Source: 0-14-0-80-60-11 sp049322355 (GTDB lineage Bacteria; Desulfobacterota; Desulfobaccia; Desulfobaccales; 0-14-0-80-60-11). Taken from it: DNA of 64,000 bases. The stretch spans positions 44,025 to 108,024 of the forward strand of contig JBMORG010000003.1 in NCBI GenBank assembly GCA_049322355.1, written 5' to 3'. Positions within the stretch are counted from its first letter, which is position 1. Each line of letters begins with the position of its first letter. A program made the position numbers and the translations under genes. The notes below the pieces were generated by a model that was not told the origin of the DNA, did no database searches, and worked only from the letters and a program-made list of their open reading frames with translations. This document shows positions 41,261 to 51,029 of this stretch, in pieces.

Positions 41261-42613
41261 ATGGACAGGATTCGAGAACTGATCGAGGCAGGTCTTGGCA
41301 AGGTATTGCAACTCATTTCCGGAGTGCTGGGGGGGTGGCAGCCCGAGGCTCTCTTTTGGAGAATTCTGCTCACGGTCATTGCCACTGGTGCCATGTTTCT
41401 CTTCATTATGGGTGCCCACCGGTTGCTTGGCAGGCTGGACGCCAAGCTGGAGTCGTGGCGGGGCACTCGCATTCCGCCCATCAGGGTGCAGACCTTCGAG
41501 GTTGTCTCCGCAGACCGCCTCACCCACATCTTGAAGTGGCTGGTGAAAAAGTTCCGCTTGGTTGTATGGGTTTTTGCCCTTTATGTCTTTATTCCCGTTA
41601 TATTAAGTTTTTTTCCTCAAACCCAGGGGTTGGTCATTGAATACCTGGATTATCTCATCGCCCCCATTTTCACCCTTTTCTGGGGCTTGGTCTCCTTCAT
41701 TCCCAACCTCATTTTTATTGCCGTGGTTGTGGTAGTCATACGCTATCTCTTAAAGATACTGCGAGTCCTCTTCAGTGAAATTAAGCTTGGTAGGATCAGC
41801 TTTTCCGGGTTTCACCGGGATTGGGCCGATCCCACTTTTAAACTGTTGCGCGTTCTCATTATCCTTTTGGCGGTGGTTCTGGTTTCTCCTTATATGCCAG
41901 GTTTTGGCAGCCCGGCCTTTCAGGGAATCTCCATCTTCTTTGGCCTGCTTTTGTCCCTGGGGTCCACTGCCGCCATCGCCAATATCGTGGCGGGAGTGGC
42001 TATAACCTATATGCGCCCCTTCAATGTCGGGGACCGGGTAAGAATCGCCGACACTATGGGTGATGTGGTGGAAAAGACCCTCCTCATCACCCGGGTCCGG
42101 ACCATAAAAAATGTGGAAGTCACCATCCCCAATTCCATGGTCCTGGGCAGCCATATGATCAACCTGAGTGCCCTGGCGAAACATCCCGGCCTCATTCTGC
42201 ATACTGCCGTGACCATCGGCTATGATGCTCCTTGGAGGAAGGTCCGCGATCTCCTCATCACCGCGGCCCGGGCTACCCGGGACATTTTGACGGACCCGGC
42301 TCCTTTTGTGCTGCAAACCAGTCTTAACGATTTTTCGGTAACCTATGAACTGAACGCTTATACCGCCAATGTCAAAGAGTTATTGCTAATTCAATCCGAA
42401 TTGCACGAAAACATTCAGGACCGGTTCAATGAGGCCGGAGTGGAGATCATGTCTCCCACTTACTCGGCCCTCCGGGACGGCAACCAGGTAACCATTCCTG
42501 AGGACTACCTCCCTAAGAGCACCCCGGTGAAAGGGTTTCGGATTCTACCCTCCGGGATCTTTGGCGCTGGTGATCAAGAGACGCCAGTAGTATCTGGGAA
42601 GCATCCGGCCTAA
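41261..42613 (+). CDS. MscS-family mechanosensitive channel
   Basis: The 450-residue protein has about five N-terminal hydrophobic segments. They are followed by the MscS core: the pore helix region FGLLLSLGSTAAIANIVAGV, then the beta domain MRPFNVGDRVRIADTMGDVVEKTLL and VTIPNSMVLGSHMINLSA, and the C-terminal cage FNEAGVEIMSPTYSALRDG. It releases solutes on hypo-osmotic shock. The order mscL-mscS on the plus strand suggests cotranscription. Confidence 0.93.
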   Translation: MDRIRELIEAGLGKVLQLISGVLGGWQPEALFWRILLTVIATGAMFLFIMGAHRLLGRLDAKLESWRGTRIPPIRVQTFEVVSADRLTHILKWLVKKFRLVVWVFALYVFIPVILSFFPQTQGLVIEYLDYLIAPIFTLFWGLVSFIPNLIFIAVVVVVIRYLLKILRVLFSEIKLGRISFSGFHRDWADPTFKLLRVLIILLAVVLVSPYMPGFGSPAFQGISIFFGLLLSLGSTAAIANIVAGVAITYMRPFNVGDRVRIADTMGDVVEKTLLITRVRTIKNVEVTIPNSMVLGSHMINLSALAKHPGLILHTAVTIGYDAPWRKVRDLLITAARATRDILTDPAPFVLQTSLNDFSVTYELNAYTANVKELLLIQSELHENIQDRFNEAGVEIMSPTYSALRDGNQVTIPEDYLPKSTPVKGFRILPSGIFGAGDQETPVVSGKHPA

Positions 42614-42681
42614 CGGTCGCACTCCCTAAGAAGAACCAACGAGGCCAAAAGGTGTCAGTGACTTTAGGAGAAGCGACTTCC

Positions 42682-43005
42682 ATGAAAGACAGCTATTGTG
42701 GTCTCTGTGAGCATTGCCAGTTGGGCAGCCTGGATTTTCAGGAAGCTGTAGCCAAGGTTAAGGCCTATGTGGAACGACTACCGGCACACTGGCAACGGCA
42801 GTGTCTTAAGGAAACTCAAAACTTTTCCTTGCAGGAGTTCCGGCGGAGCCTGGATTGGTTTCTGGATCGGGTTGACTGCCCCGGCTGCAAGGACCAGGGG
42901 GGCCTGGTGCACTGTGCCATCCGTGATTGCGCCGTAAGCCGCAAGATAGACCGGTGCTATGAATGTCCGGACCACAACTCTTGCAGCCACCTGATCTTTG
43001 TGTGA
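42682..43005 (+). CDS. DUF3795-type Cys-rich protein
   Basis: From the ATG at 42682 the protein has 107 residues: MKDSYCGLCEHCQLGS at the N terminus, VDCPGCKDQGGLVHCAIRDC and RCYECPDHNSC toward the end. The many C-x-x-C pairs and the YCGLC start are the DUF3795 signature of a widespread anaerobe family of unknown function, probably metal-binding. A GTG at 42652 adds ten residues but MxxxYCGL is the usual start. Next gene: the UGA-interrupted rhodanese. Confidence 0.75.
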   Translation: MKDSYCGLCEHCQLGSLDFQEAVAKVKAYVERLPAHWQRQCLKETQNFSLQEFRRSLDWFLDRVDCPGCKDQGGLVHCAIRDCAVSRKIDRCYECPDHNSCSHLIFV

Positions 43006-43062
43006 GGCTGGCCCGGCCTAAGTCCTTCCTGCTGACTGGACAGCCTTCGAGGAGAAAGCCCC

Positions 43063-43389
43063 ATGAATGAACCGCTCCGCGTCGCTCCCCGCGAAATCTA
43101 TCCCAAAGTGCAATCAGGGCAAACCCTCCTGGTATGTGCCTATGACGATGAGGCCAAATGCAGGCGACTTCACCTGGAGGGGGCCATCACTTTGGCCGAA
43201 TTCAAGACTCGCATACCAACCCTTTCCAAAGATAGGGAAATCGTGTTTTATTGCGCCTGACCCAATGAAGGCAGTGCTGCCGGTCGGGCCGCCGAGTTGA
43301 TCAAAATGGGCTATTCCCATGCCAAAGCCCTCCTGGGTGGGGTGGAGGGGTGGATACAAGCTGGTTACACCCTGGTGAGAGGCGGGTAG
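43063..43389 (+). CDS. Rhodanese-like protein with in-frame UGA, probable selenoprotein
   Basis: The frame runs from the ATG at 43063 (GAGGAGAA ribosome site) to the TAG at 43387-43389, 108 residues, crossed by one UGA at codon 66 (43258-43260). The coding character continues on both sides: before, LHLEGAITLAEFKTRIPTL and DREIVFYCA; after, PNEGSAAGRAAELIKMGY and KALLGGVEGWIQAGY. In relatives the motif YC-x-C-PNE is usual, so UGA sits exactly at the second Cys, giving Cys64-x-Sec66. Right after UGA the RNA can fold as GACC/GGUC with an upper stem GGCA(GUGC)UGCC. Sec decoding is inference; a nonsense mutation is the alternative. Confidence 0.7.
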
Positions 43390-43687
43390 GATGCTCTAAA
43401 CCCGGCCATTTTTAAATCATAGTCAACCATCCCACATGATTTTGCCACTTAAGCATAGTCCTTCATGAACCTGCGGGTCAGCCAAAAACCAAAAGTATTG
43501 GTGGCACACGCTTGCCAGCCTATGCCGGCAAGTCGTGCCCATTCTTCTTTTTGCCTCAGTTTATTCCTAACTTCCGGCCGTTAAGCTCTGTCAAATTCAA
43601 AAGAGCAGTCCATTGTCTTTTTCCATTGAGGTTGGTAAGGTATTTTGACGTTTCGCCTCACCTTATCTTGAGGAGGTTAACTTAAAA
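43390..43687. other. Intergenic region with a repeat fragment
   Basis: Contains GGTGGCACACGCTTGCCAGC near 43500-43519, a motif resembling the inner part of the family A repeats and a similar block near 47670. No gene. Confidence 0.5.
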
Positions 43688-44068
43688 GTGAGAAAGCTTC
43701 TGTGCCTGGTGGCGGCCTTGTCCTTTGCCTTTTCCAGTTCCGCCTTTGCTCAGAAATTAGTGCCCGATCCCAACGCCGGCGCCAAGATCAGGGCCGCGAC
43801 CCAGCCAATCACACTGGTGGCCCGGATCGGCTATTCCTCGAAACACGGCGGCTACTACGTGATGAATAACCCCGAGCGCCAGAGTGGAAACAAGACCATT
43901 TTGAACCAAAATTACAAGATTTTAAAAAGCTTGCATAAACGCGGCCGTGCCGTCACCATCCGGGGACGGGTGGATCCTCTGAATTTCCTGGCCACTCACA
44001 TCGTTATCGACCGGATCGATGGCCGGCCTTACCAGGGCACTCACGCCCCTCTGGTACCCTTGCCGTGA
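43688..44068 (+). CDS. Small exported protein, function unknown
   Basis: A 126-residue protein beginning at GTG with a signal peptide (LLCLVAALSFAFSSSAFA, cleavage before QKLVPDPN). The mature part contains ITLVARIGYSSKHGGYYVMN and GRAVTIRGRVDPLNFLATHI, a strand-rich pattern that could be an OB-like fold. No family recognised. GAGGAGG is upstream, but 14 bp from the GTG, so the start is not certain. The gene is followed by another exported or anchored protein on the same strand. Confidence 0.65.
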   Translation: MRKLLCLVAALSFAFSSSAFAQKLVPDPNAGAKIRAATQPITLVARIGYSSKHGGYYVMNNPERQSGNKTILNQNYKILKSLHKRGRAVTIRGRVDPLNFLATHIVIDRIDGRPYQGTHAPLVPLP

Positions 44069-44143
44069 GGCCAGGGGATCCAATCTAGACACAAAGGTGT
44101 CGGGTCCCACCTATTCCACTCTCGGTCTCGAAGGAGGTTTACG

Positions 44144-44863
44144 ATGATACACCAGAACCGCGTTATCCTGACCTCCGGGGTGATCTCGGTAATATTGGGG
44201 TTTCTCGCTGGTCTTCTGGGAGGCCGGCTGGCCGCGCCGCCGCTTTTGGAAAAGCCGGCAGCCAAAGCCATCCAGGCCCAAAGCTTTCAGCTGGCAGACT
44301 CAAACGGCCGGGTCCGGGGCCGCTTTGAGGTCGACCCTCAGGGAGTGGCCCGATTGATGCTGGCGGGCCAGGACGGGGCACCCCTAATGAAGCTAAATGT
44401 AGACAGCCGGGGAACTGCCACTTTACAAATGGGTGACGAGAAATTGCAGAGGACATTGGCGCTTAAAAGCGAACCCCACGGCTTCCAACAGATCGCCTTA
44501 TACTATGAAGGCAAGGAGCGCTTGGGCTTGGAAGTCCAAAAAAACGGCGAACCGGCCATTAACCTGAGTGATAAAGGCAAACGGCTTATTGACTTGGGAC
44601 TTAGCAGCCAAGGTGACCCGCATCTCACCTTTTTTGGGGAAAACCAGAAGGTTGCCCTAGAGATGATCAGCAAAAGGAACGGGGATCGAAGTCTTACCCT
44701 GGCAGGCAAAGACGGCATCCCCCGGGTCGTGCTGGGGCTGAAGAACGATCAGAAAGCCGCCTTGGGATTGTTTGATAAAAACGGGAAGACTCGCGTGGCC
44801 CTGATGGATGAACCGTCTCTGTTCTTTTTGAAGAGCGGAAAATCGGTACGAACGCTGCCGTAG
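44144..44863 (+). CDS. Membrane-anchored beta-repeat protein, function unknown
   Basis: The 239-residue protein has one N-terminal membrane helix (VISVILGFLAGLLGGRLAA). It is followed by a beta-rich region built of short D/N-G turns in series: LADSNGRVRGRFEV, LAGQDGAPLMKLNV, EVQKNGEPAINLSD, LGLSSQGDPHLTFFGEN, LTLAGKDGIPRVVLGL and LFDKNGKTRVALMD. This suggests a repeated strand-turn-strand solenoid, but the family is not recognised. GGAGG lies 6 bp before the ATG. Confidence 0.65.
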   Translation: MIHQNRVILTSGVISVILGFLAGLLGGRLAAPPLLEKPAAKAIQAQSFQLADSNGRVRGRFEVDPQGVARLMLAGQDGAPLMKLNVDSRGTATLQMGDEKLQRTLALKSEPHGFQQIALYYEGKERLGLEVQKNGEPAINLSDKGKRLIDLGLSSQGDPHLTFFGENQKVALEMISKRNGDRSLTLAGKDGIPRVVLGLKNDQKAALGLFDKNGKTRVALMDEPSLFFLKSGKSVRTLP

Positions 44864-45020
44864 ACCAACCATCACTTCAAGCCCTGGGCGGGCATGGGGT
44901 TGGAAATGGGGAAGTATGAGAAGCGGCGTGCGCTGGGCCGGCATGGTCGGTCAGGTTAACGGCGCTCAGCCTTGTAGTAACTAAATACTTGGTTTCCTGA
45001 AACTTAGATCGATCAAGTAA

Positions 45021-46340
45021 TTAGCGTTTATTCTTTGAATCCGTAAATTTCTTCCGTCTAATAAATAACAGCCAGCCTCCCAAACCCAATCCCCAAAGTC
45101 CCACGAGAATCTCAAGTTTTTTGTATTGAATTTTGCTGCTAAAGGCTAAATAAGAAATTAATATGCAGGCCATGACTATACTAAAATATTTACAAACTTT
45201 ATCCATTATTCCTGCAACGGCAAAAGCCATAGAGCCGATTATATATGTAGAAATAAATGCGATAAACAATATTAGGCCATAAAATGATGCAATGTACATT
45301 ACATTGCGCATTCGTGGAATGTTAAAAATAGCTCCGAAATTTCTAATTCGCGTATGTGAAGCGATGGCAGAGGGCAAATATATGCCATAATGTGGCGGCC
45401 ACCAGGCCGGCTTCAGATGCACCAACTGGAGATAATATTTGTTATTAATAAAGCGCTCCATACTCAGGTCCACATTTTCTTTTACAACCTGGTCGATAGA
45501 CCTTACGCGGATATCCTTTTGGGATGTCACCCAGTTTAATAAGTCAGAAAATTTTTCATAAGGAATTTTATAATTGATATCCTCATATTCTGTAATCATT
45601 TCTACATCAGTGAAAACATATTGATGGAATACCACGCAGATTATGGGATCATATTCCACAATCTTACGGGCATATTCCACCGTCTCCTTAAAATCCTCCA
45701 AGCCGCAGGTGCCGGGCAAAATTTTTAAAGACGCGGATGGGACGATTTCGCCGTTCATGCTGGCGGAAAGACACTGGAAATTCAGGTTTTCCAGCGCTTC
45801 CAGGGTTATGGCGTCGTAAGAGTTGTATGGCGGAATAAAAGTGGTAATCGGGGTTGAAAGCACCTTTTCCAAAAAGACTTTACCCGTCCTAATTTTTTCC
45901 AGTTGGGTATCGTAATCCAGGGTCTGAAATTCAGTGTGCCAACCTTTGGTTTGCAGAGTTTGATGGGAGTAGCCGTGTTGGGCCGCATCCATGGCACCGG
46001 CTTTGATGGCGTCCCGGGCTAGGGCGATTTTTTCCGGAGTGAGCGGGATTACTTCTTGAGGGTCAAATTGGAGGTAATTTTTGGCCTTCACAAAAGGAAT
46101 AACGCCGAAAGTACAGCAGATCTGGTGCTTTTTGAAGTCCGCAATGATTTTTTTCTCCAGTTCGGTATCGGTGCGGCTGCAATAGTCATCATATCGGAAA
46201 ACGACCGTGATATGATGCGTGGATTTATTGGCTTCAGCAATTATGGAGAAACAAGTTAGAAGGATAGTGGCGGTTAAGGTTAATATAAAATATCTTTTAT
46301 AGCGATGGGTAAATTTTAGTGACGGGAAAATACTCAACAA
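45021..46340 (-). CDS. Polysaccharide deacetylase-like membrane protein
   Basis: A 439-residue AT-rich gene product with an N-terminal anchor (FILTLTATILLTCFSI), a deacetylase-like domain and four or so C-terminal hydrophobic helices (YIASFYGLILFIAFISTYI, VMACILISYLAFS). The domain shows FRYDDYCSRTDTELEKKI (likely metal-site Asp pair), AAQHGYSHQTL (His pair) and TFIPPYNSYDAITLEAL (catalytic segment, the usual P-P-Y/N). These are the NodB-type metal and catalytic motifs in weak form. It may modify cell-surface sugars. No neighbouring glycan genes are seen. Confidence 0.65.
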   Translation of the reverse strand: MLSIFPSLKFTHRYKRYFILTLTATILLTCFSIIAEANKSTHHITVVFRYDDYCSRTDTELEKKIIADFKKHQICCTFGVIPFVKAKNYLQFDPQEVIPLTPEKIALARDAIKAGAMDAAQHGYSHQTLQTKGWHTEFQTLDYDTQLEKIRTGKVFLEKVLSTPITTFIPPYNSYDAITLEALENLNFQCLSASMNGEIVPSASLKILPGTCGLEDFKETVEYARKIVEYDPIICVVFHQYVFTDVEMITEYEDINYKIPYEKFSDLLNWVTSQKDIRVRSIDQVVKENVDLSMERFINNKYYLQLVHLKPAWWPPHYGIYLPSAIASHTRIRNFGAIFNIPRMRNVMYIASFYGLILFIAFISTYIIGSMAFAVAGIMDKVCKYFSIVMACILISYLAFSSKIQYKKLEILVGLWGLGLGGWLLFIRRKKFTDSKNKR

Positions 46341-46447
46341 TTCTCAGCCAATCCCTTAAACAAATTCGATCATATTTCCTCAGCTCCTGTAAAATTCACA
46401 TTACCACATTTGAAGTTAATAAAAAAAGGTATATCTGGGAGTCTCGA

Positions 46448-47647
46448 CTACTGGTTTCGAAGGAGGTCAACTTTGTCCGTTTCTTCCCACGGCAGACTAA
46501 TGTCAGCCCTTCCCACCTGCCCGTAAGCTGCCAGCCTTTGGTAAAACTTGCCCTTATGGAGCGACGGCAAGTGCCGGAGTTGAAAGCGCTTGAGGATGCC
46601 GGCCAAACGAAAATCAAAATGTTCCTCTACTAGATTGGCCAGGTCGTCATCGCTCAGCTTGCCGGTGCCGAAGGTCTCCACCATGATGCTCACCGGTCGG
46701 GGCAGACCGATGGAATAACTGAGCTGCACCTCGCATTCCTCCGCCAGGCCTGCGGCCACCAGGTTTTTGGCGGCATGGCGCGCCGCATAAGCCCCCACCC
46801 GGTCAATGCGCATGGGGTCCTTGCCGCTGAGGGCGTTGCCGCCGTGCCGGGCATAATCGCCGTAAGTGTCCACGTCGGTTTTGCGGCCGGTGAGACCGGA
46901 ATGGACCCCAGGCCCTCCCACCATGAGGTTTTCCACCGGATTGATGAAGATCATGGTTTTGTCGTCCGGACGGATGGCTTCCCCGGCAAAGGACGGCCGG
47001 ACCACTGCCTCCAGCACGTCATCGTGGAACCGTCGCATATCAATGTTTTCCGGCGCGGATTTGGACCGGCTGGCGATGATGGAGATGCTGTGAATCCTAT
47101 AAGGTTTGCGATCCCGGTATTCTACCCCCACCTGGGTCTTGCCGTCGGGGGAAAGATAAGGGATCAGGCGTTGGAGCCGCGCCGCGATCATCTGGCGGGC
47201 CAGCTTGTGGGCCAACCAGATGGGGAGGGGCATCAAAACCTCGGTCTGGCGGCAGGCATAGCCAAAGACCGTAGCCTGCTGCCGCACGTGGACCCGGTCG
47301 ATTTGTTCTTCCGACATCCGGTTTTCATTGAAATAGAGGTCGGCATCAGGAGGATATTCCTGAAAGCTGGTCAAGACGCTGCAGGTCCGGGCGTCAAAGT
47401 CGGGTTGCGAGTAACCGGCCTGCCCGATCACCTTGCGGGCCAGGTTGGGTATATCCGCCTTGATTTCGGAGGCAAACCGGGCCGCGATGAACAGGATGGA
47501 GGTGGAGATGGCGCATTCCGCCCGCACCCGGGCGTAGGGGTCCTGGGACAAGAAGTGGTCCATGACGGCATCGCTGATCTGATCACACAGTTTATCCGGG
47601 TGCCCCTCGGTTACGGATTCGGAAATGAACACATAATCTTTTCTCAT
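46448..47647 (-). CDS. metK: Methionine adenosyltransferase, divergent MetK
   Basis: From the ATG at 47647 (AAGGACG ribosome site; the upstream ATG at 47758 adds 37 uninformative residues) the protein has 399 residues: ISESVTEGHPDKLCDQISDA (ATP and methionine site), TVFGYACRQTEVLMPLPIWL, then GRKTDVDTYGDYARHGGNAL and GKDPMRIDRVGAYAARHAAK. All are MetK motifs. Segments such as AISTSILFIAARF and the Ser/Thr positions differ from the standard GEITT form, so it belongs to a divergent branch. It makes SAM from methionine and ATP. Confidence 0.9.
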   Translation of the reverse strand: MRKDYVFISESVTEGHPDKLCDQISDAVMDHFLSQDPYARVRAECAISTSILFIAARFASEIKADIPNLARKVIGQAGYSQPDFDARTCSVLTSFQEYPPDADLYFNENRMSEEQIDRVHVRQQATVFGYACRQTEVLMPLPIWLAHKLARQMIAARLQRLIPYLSPDGKTQVGVEYRDRKPYRIHSISIIASRSKSAPENIDMRRFHDDVLEAVVRPSFAGEAIRPDDKTMIFINPVENLMVGGPGVHSGLTGRKTDVDTYGDYARHGGNALSGKDPMRIDRVGAYAARHAAKNLVAAGLAEECEVQLSYSIGLPRPVSIMVETFGTGKLSDDDLANLVEEHFDFRLAGILKRFQLRHLPSLHKGKFYQRLAAYGQVGRADISLPWEETDKVDLLRNQ

Positions 47648-47940
47648 CCCGGCGTCCTTTGCATTGCTCTGGTGGCACAGGTTTTTACCCTGGCCGTCCC
47701 CAGGCTTAAGCCTGCGTCTGCCATAAGTGCTGGTTATTATTATCTGAAAATGTATCACGTAGGGCGAGTCTTACGCGCCCAAAATGATGCGTGAAACGCC
47801 ACAATAATTTAAATGGCTTGGGTGTGCCAATGGCCCATGAACGGCTCGTGACCAAGCTGAGCTTTGGGCTCAATATTCATTCCCCAGTGCAACTTGGGAA
47901 CAAGATAAGTAGGTACAACTTGGGAACTATCCCAAGCTCC
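47648..47940. other. Intergenic region with repeat fragments
   Basis: GTGGCACAGG...CAGGCTTAAGCCTGCGTCTGCC (47672-47719) resembles the centre of family A repeats. No SAM riboswitch consensus is seen ahead of metK. Confidence 0.5.
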
Positions 47941-50900
47941 TTATATTGCCTCGTTCTCGGCGGGCGGTTTTTTGGTGACTTCATTCACCAGCAAGGGCAA
48001 CGCGGCGCCGCCGGCCACCACCAGGCCGTCCAGCAGGCTGATAGGGGTCAAACCCAGAATAGTCCGTAAACCGGGCACTACCGCAGTTAGGACCTGCAGC
48101 CCCAGGGACCCCGCCAGGGCTGCAGTCAGATAACGATTGGGAGGCAACTTGCCGGGTGATAGAACACTGTACTGCTCCGAACGGCAACTGAGGGCGTGGA
48201 GTAATTGCCCGGCGGTGAGGCCGTGGAATGCCAAGGTACTGGCCTGGGCCCCCAGGCCGTACCGCATGACGCCATAACCGAAGACTCCAAGGGCGCCTCC
48301 GGTCATGGCGGCGCCTTCGAAGGCGATACGCCTGAAATCTGACCCGGTAAAGATCGGCCGCTGCGGGTTCCGGGGGGGACGCCTCATGATATCGGGTTCC
48401 GGGGCTTCCATGGCCAAAGCCAACCCGGGAAAGATGTCGGAGATCAGGTTGATCCACAAGAGCTGCATGGCGTTTAGGGGAGAACCCAGCCCCACCGCCA
48501 GGGCTGTGAAGGTCAACATGATTTCGCTCAAATTGGTGGCCAGGAAAAAATGCACCGATTTCCGGATGTTATTGTAGGTGGTGCGGCCGTCCCGGATGGC
48601 GATGATCATGGTATCCAGATTGTCTTCTTCCAGCACCACATCAGCAACTTCCCGGGCGATATCCGTGCCGGTGCTGCCCATGGCGATCCCCACATCCGCG
48701 GCCTTAAGCGCCGGACCATCATTGATGCCGTCCCCGGTCATGGCCACCACCTTGCCGGCCTCCTGGAGCACCTGAACGATCTGGAGCTTGTGGGCGGGGC
48801 TGACCCGGGCGAACACATGGGCCCGCTTAGCCAGAGCTTTCAGGGTTTCGGGGTCGATGTCGGCCAGATGGGTGGAGTCTAGAATTTCCAGGCGGTCTTC
48901 GCGGCTGAGGTTAAGTTCCTTGCCGATGGCATAGGCCGTGGGGCTCTGGTCGCCGGTGATCATAATGGTCTCGATCCCGGCCGCATGGAACGCGGCGATG
49001 GCCTCTCCCACCCCTTCCCGGATGGGGTCGGCCATCCCGACGATACCCAGCCACACCAGTTCACTGGGCATTTCGCCATTAATCAGATCGTCCCGGTCGG
49101 AGTAGGCCACCCCCAGGACCCGTTGGGCCAGACCGGCCATGCGTTCATTTTCGGCCTCGATGGCCTGCCGGTCCTCATCGGTTAGGGGGAGCAACTGGTT
49201 ATCCCGGAGGTGCTCCGAACACATGGACAGTACTTCCAGGGGGCTGCCTTTGATGGCCACCAGCGTCCCTCCCGCCGGCTCATCGTGGAGGGTGCCCATG
49301 AATTGGCGGTGTTCCGTGCGGTAGTTGATGCGCTGCACCGGGTATTGCTGCCTTAAGGCCACCACATCGATGTCAGCGTTAAGGGCCAGATGCACCAGGG
49401 CGGTTTCAGTGGGGGTGCCAAGGAGCTTATATTCCTTGTTCTCCCTATAGATTTCGGTTTCATTGCACAGCACTGACATCATCAGAAGCCGTTGCAGTTC
49501 TATGCAAGCGGAAGGAGAAACATAACCGGAAGGCGTTGCGAACCGCTTCCCTTCGATCTGAAGGGTCCGCATACCTGCGAAAATCTCTACCACCACCATT
49601 TCATTGCGAGTAATGGTACCGGTCTTGTCCAGGCAGATGGTCTGGAGGGCCCCCAGGGTTTCCACCGCATCCAGATGGCGGATCAGGACCTTGTGACGCC
49701 GCATATCCCTGATGCCCAGGGACAGGGTGGTGGTGGCCACCGTGGGCAGGCCTTCCGGCACCGCCGCAGCCGCCAGACAGATGGAGGTCCGGAGCATAGC
49801 CAACCATCCCAGCCCTCGGAAAAACCCCACCAGAAAAACCACCCCGCACACGCCGCTGCAGATCAACACCAATTGGTCGCCCACCTGGCCCAACTGCCGC
49901 TGCATGGGGGTCTCCGGGGTGGTGGCTTCTCCCATCATGGTCTGAATCTTACCGATTTCCGTAAAGCTGCCCGTAGCCACCACCACGGCCAACCCTTCTC
50001 CGCCGGTCACCAGAGTCCCCATGAAGGCCATGTTGAGCCGGTCACCCAGGGGAATATTGAGGTGGGCCAAGGCTTCGGTGGTCTTGACCACCGGCAGACT
50101 TTCCCCGGTCAGGGCGGATTCATCCACCGACAGGTGCGTGGCTTCCACCAACCGGCAGTCCGCCGCCACGTAGCTCCCCGGTCGCAGTACCAGCAGATCT
50201 CCCAGCACAATATCTTCCGCGGAGATCTCAGACATCTGGCCGTCCCGGATGACCAGGGCCGTGGGCCGGACCAGGGTTTGGAGAGAGCGGATGGTCTTTT
50301 CAGCTTCGCTTTCGGTCTTGTAGCCGATGAAGGCGTTGGCGGTGACCACCCCCAGGATCAGTGCGGCATCCAGAATGCCCCCGGTTAGGACGGAAATTCC
50401 CGCCGCAGCCCCCAGCAAGGCTACCGGCAGGGATTTGAACTGGTCGATAAAAATTTCCCAGCCGGAGCGCGGCTCCGCCTCGGGCAGCATGTTGGGGCCA
50501 TATTTTTCCAGGTTTTCCGCCACCGCCTGAACCGACAGGCCTGTCGTCCGGGAGGTCTTGAGTGCGGCCAGCACCGTCTCCGTCTCCTGCACATGCCAGA
50601 CTTCATCGGGCTGGTCTTCCACTGAGGAGAAGAAGGTTTTTAATTTGGCGACTGCCGAGGCTGCGACCCCGGTATCCACAGGGAGGTCGGGTGGTGACGG
50701 TTCGGGGGCCACCGGCACCGCCGCGGCTGCCGGCTGATGGTTATGGTATCCTGCCACCAGTCCTGAAATGAGGGAGGCAATGGTTTCGGGGGTGTTGCCC
50801 GAGTTGTAGCAGACCAGGAGATTGCCCGTCAGGGCGTTGGCCGAGACGTGGGTGATATCCTGGAGCCGCGCCAGTTGGCCTTCTAGGAATCGTTTCAAGG

Positions 50901-50973
50901 CCTCGGAGCGGTAGAGCCCCTCAACCTTAAACCTCACTCTTCCCGCCACCGCGGTATGAATGGCCTGCACCAT
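47941..50973 (-). CDS. P-type cation ATPase (type II-like) with N-terminal HMA2-like domain
   Basis: A 1010-residue pump. Residues about 5-75 are an HMA2-like domain without CxxC (AGRVRFKVEGLYRSEALKR). The core has the cation-ATPase N motif (ENLEKYGPNMLPEAEPRSGW), TGES near residue 288, membrane helix 4 with AAAVPEGLPTVATTTLSLGI (PEGLP, as in calcium or sodium pumps), phosphorylation site CLDKTGTITRNEM (Asp about 449) and the hinge MTGDGINDGPALKAADVGIA. The PEGLP type points to type II (calcium-like), not to the CPx heavy-metal type, so the ion is uncertain. It ends the minus-strand island. Confidence 0.9.
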   Translation of the reverse strand: MVQAIHTAVAGRVRFKVEGLYRSEALKRFLEGQLARLQDITHVSANALTGNLLVCYNSGNTPETIASLISGLVAGYHNHQPAAAAVPVAPEPSPPDLPVDTGVAASAVAKLKTFFSSVEDQPDEVWHVQETETVLAALKTSRTTGLSVQAVAENLEKYGPNMLPEAEPRSGWEIFIDQFKSLPVALLGAAAGISVLTGGILDAALILGVVTANAFIGYKTESEAEKTIRSLQTLVRPTALVIRDGQMSEISAEDIVLGDLLVLRPGSYVAADCRLVEATHLSVDESALTGESLPVVKTTEALAHLNIPLGDRLNMAFMGTLVTGGEGLAVVVATGSFTEIGKIQTMMGEATTPETPMQRQLGQVGDQLVLICSGVCGVVFLVGFFRGLGWLAMLRTSICLAAAAVPEGLPTVATTTLSLGIRDMRRHKVLIRHLDAVETLGALQTICLDKTGTITRNEMVVVEIFAGMRTLQIEGKRFATPSGYVSPSACIELQRLLMMSVLCNETEIYRENKEYKLLGTPTETALVHLALNADIDVVALRQQYPVQRINYRTEHRQFMGTLHDEPAGGTLVAIKGSPLEVLSMCSEHLRDNQLLPLTDEDRQAIEAENERMAGLAQRVLGVAYSDRDDLINGEMPSELVWLGIVGMADPIREGVGEAIAAFHAAGIETIMITGDQSPTAYAIGKELNLSREDRLEILDSTHLADIDPETLKALAKRAHVFARVSPAHKLQIVQVLQEAGKVVAMTGDGINDGPALKAADVGIAMGSTGTDIAREVADVVLEEDNLDTMIIAIRDGRTTYNNIRKSVHFFLATNLSEIMLTFTALAVGLGSPLNAMQLLWINLISDIFPGLALAMEAPEPDIMRRPPRNPQRPIFTGSDFRRIAFEGAAMTGGALGVFGYGVMRYGLGAQASTLAFHGLTAGQLLHALSCRSEQYSVLSPGKLPPNRYLTAALAGSLGLQVLTAVVPGLRTILGLTPISLLDGLVVAGGAALPLLVNEVTKKPPAENEAI

Positions 50974-51029
50974 GGGCTTTAATGAACTCTATTTAGATGC
51001 TTTGAGAACTTTGGATGCGGTGGGCCCTT

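Noticed and set aside
47648..47760. SAM riboswitch ahead of metK
   Set aside because: No SAM-I or SAM-II consensus; the region is filled with a family A-like repeat fragment.
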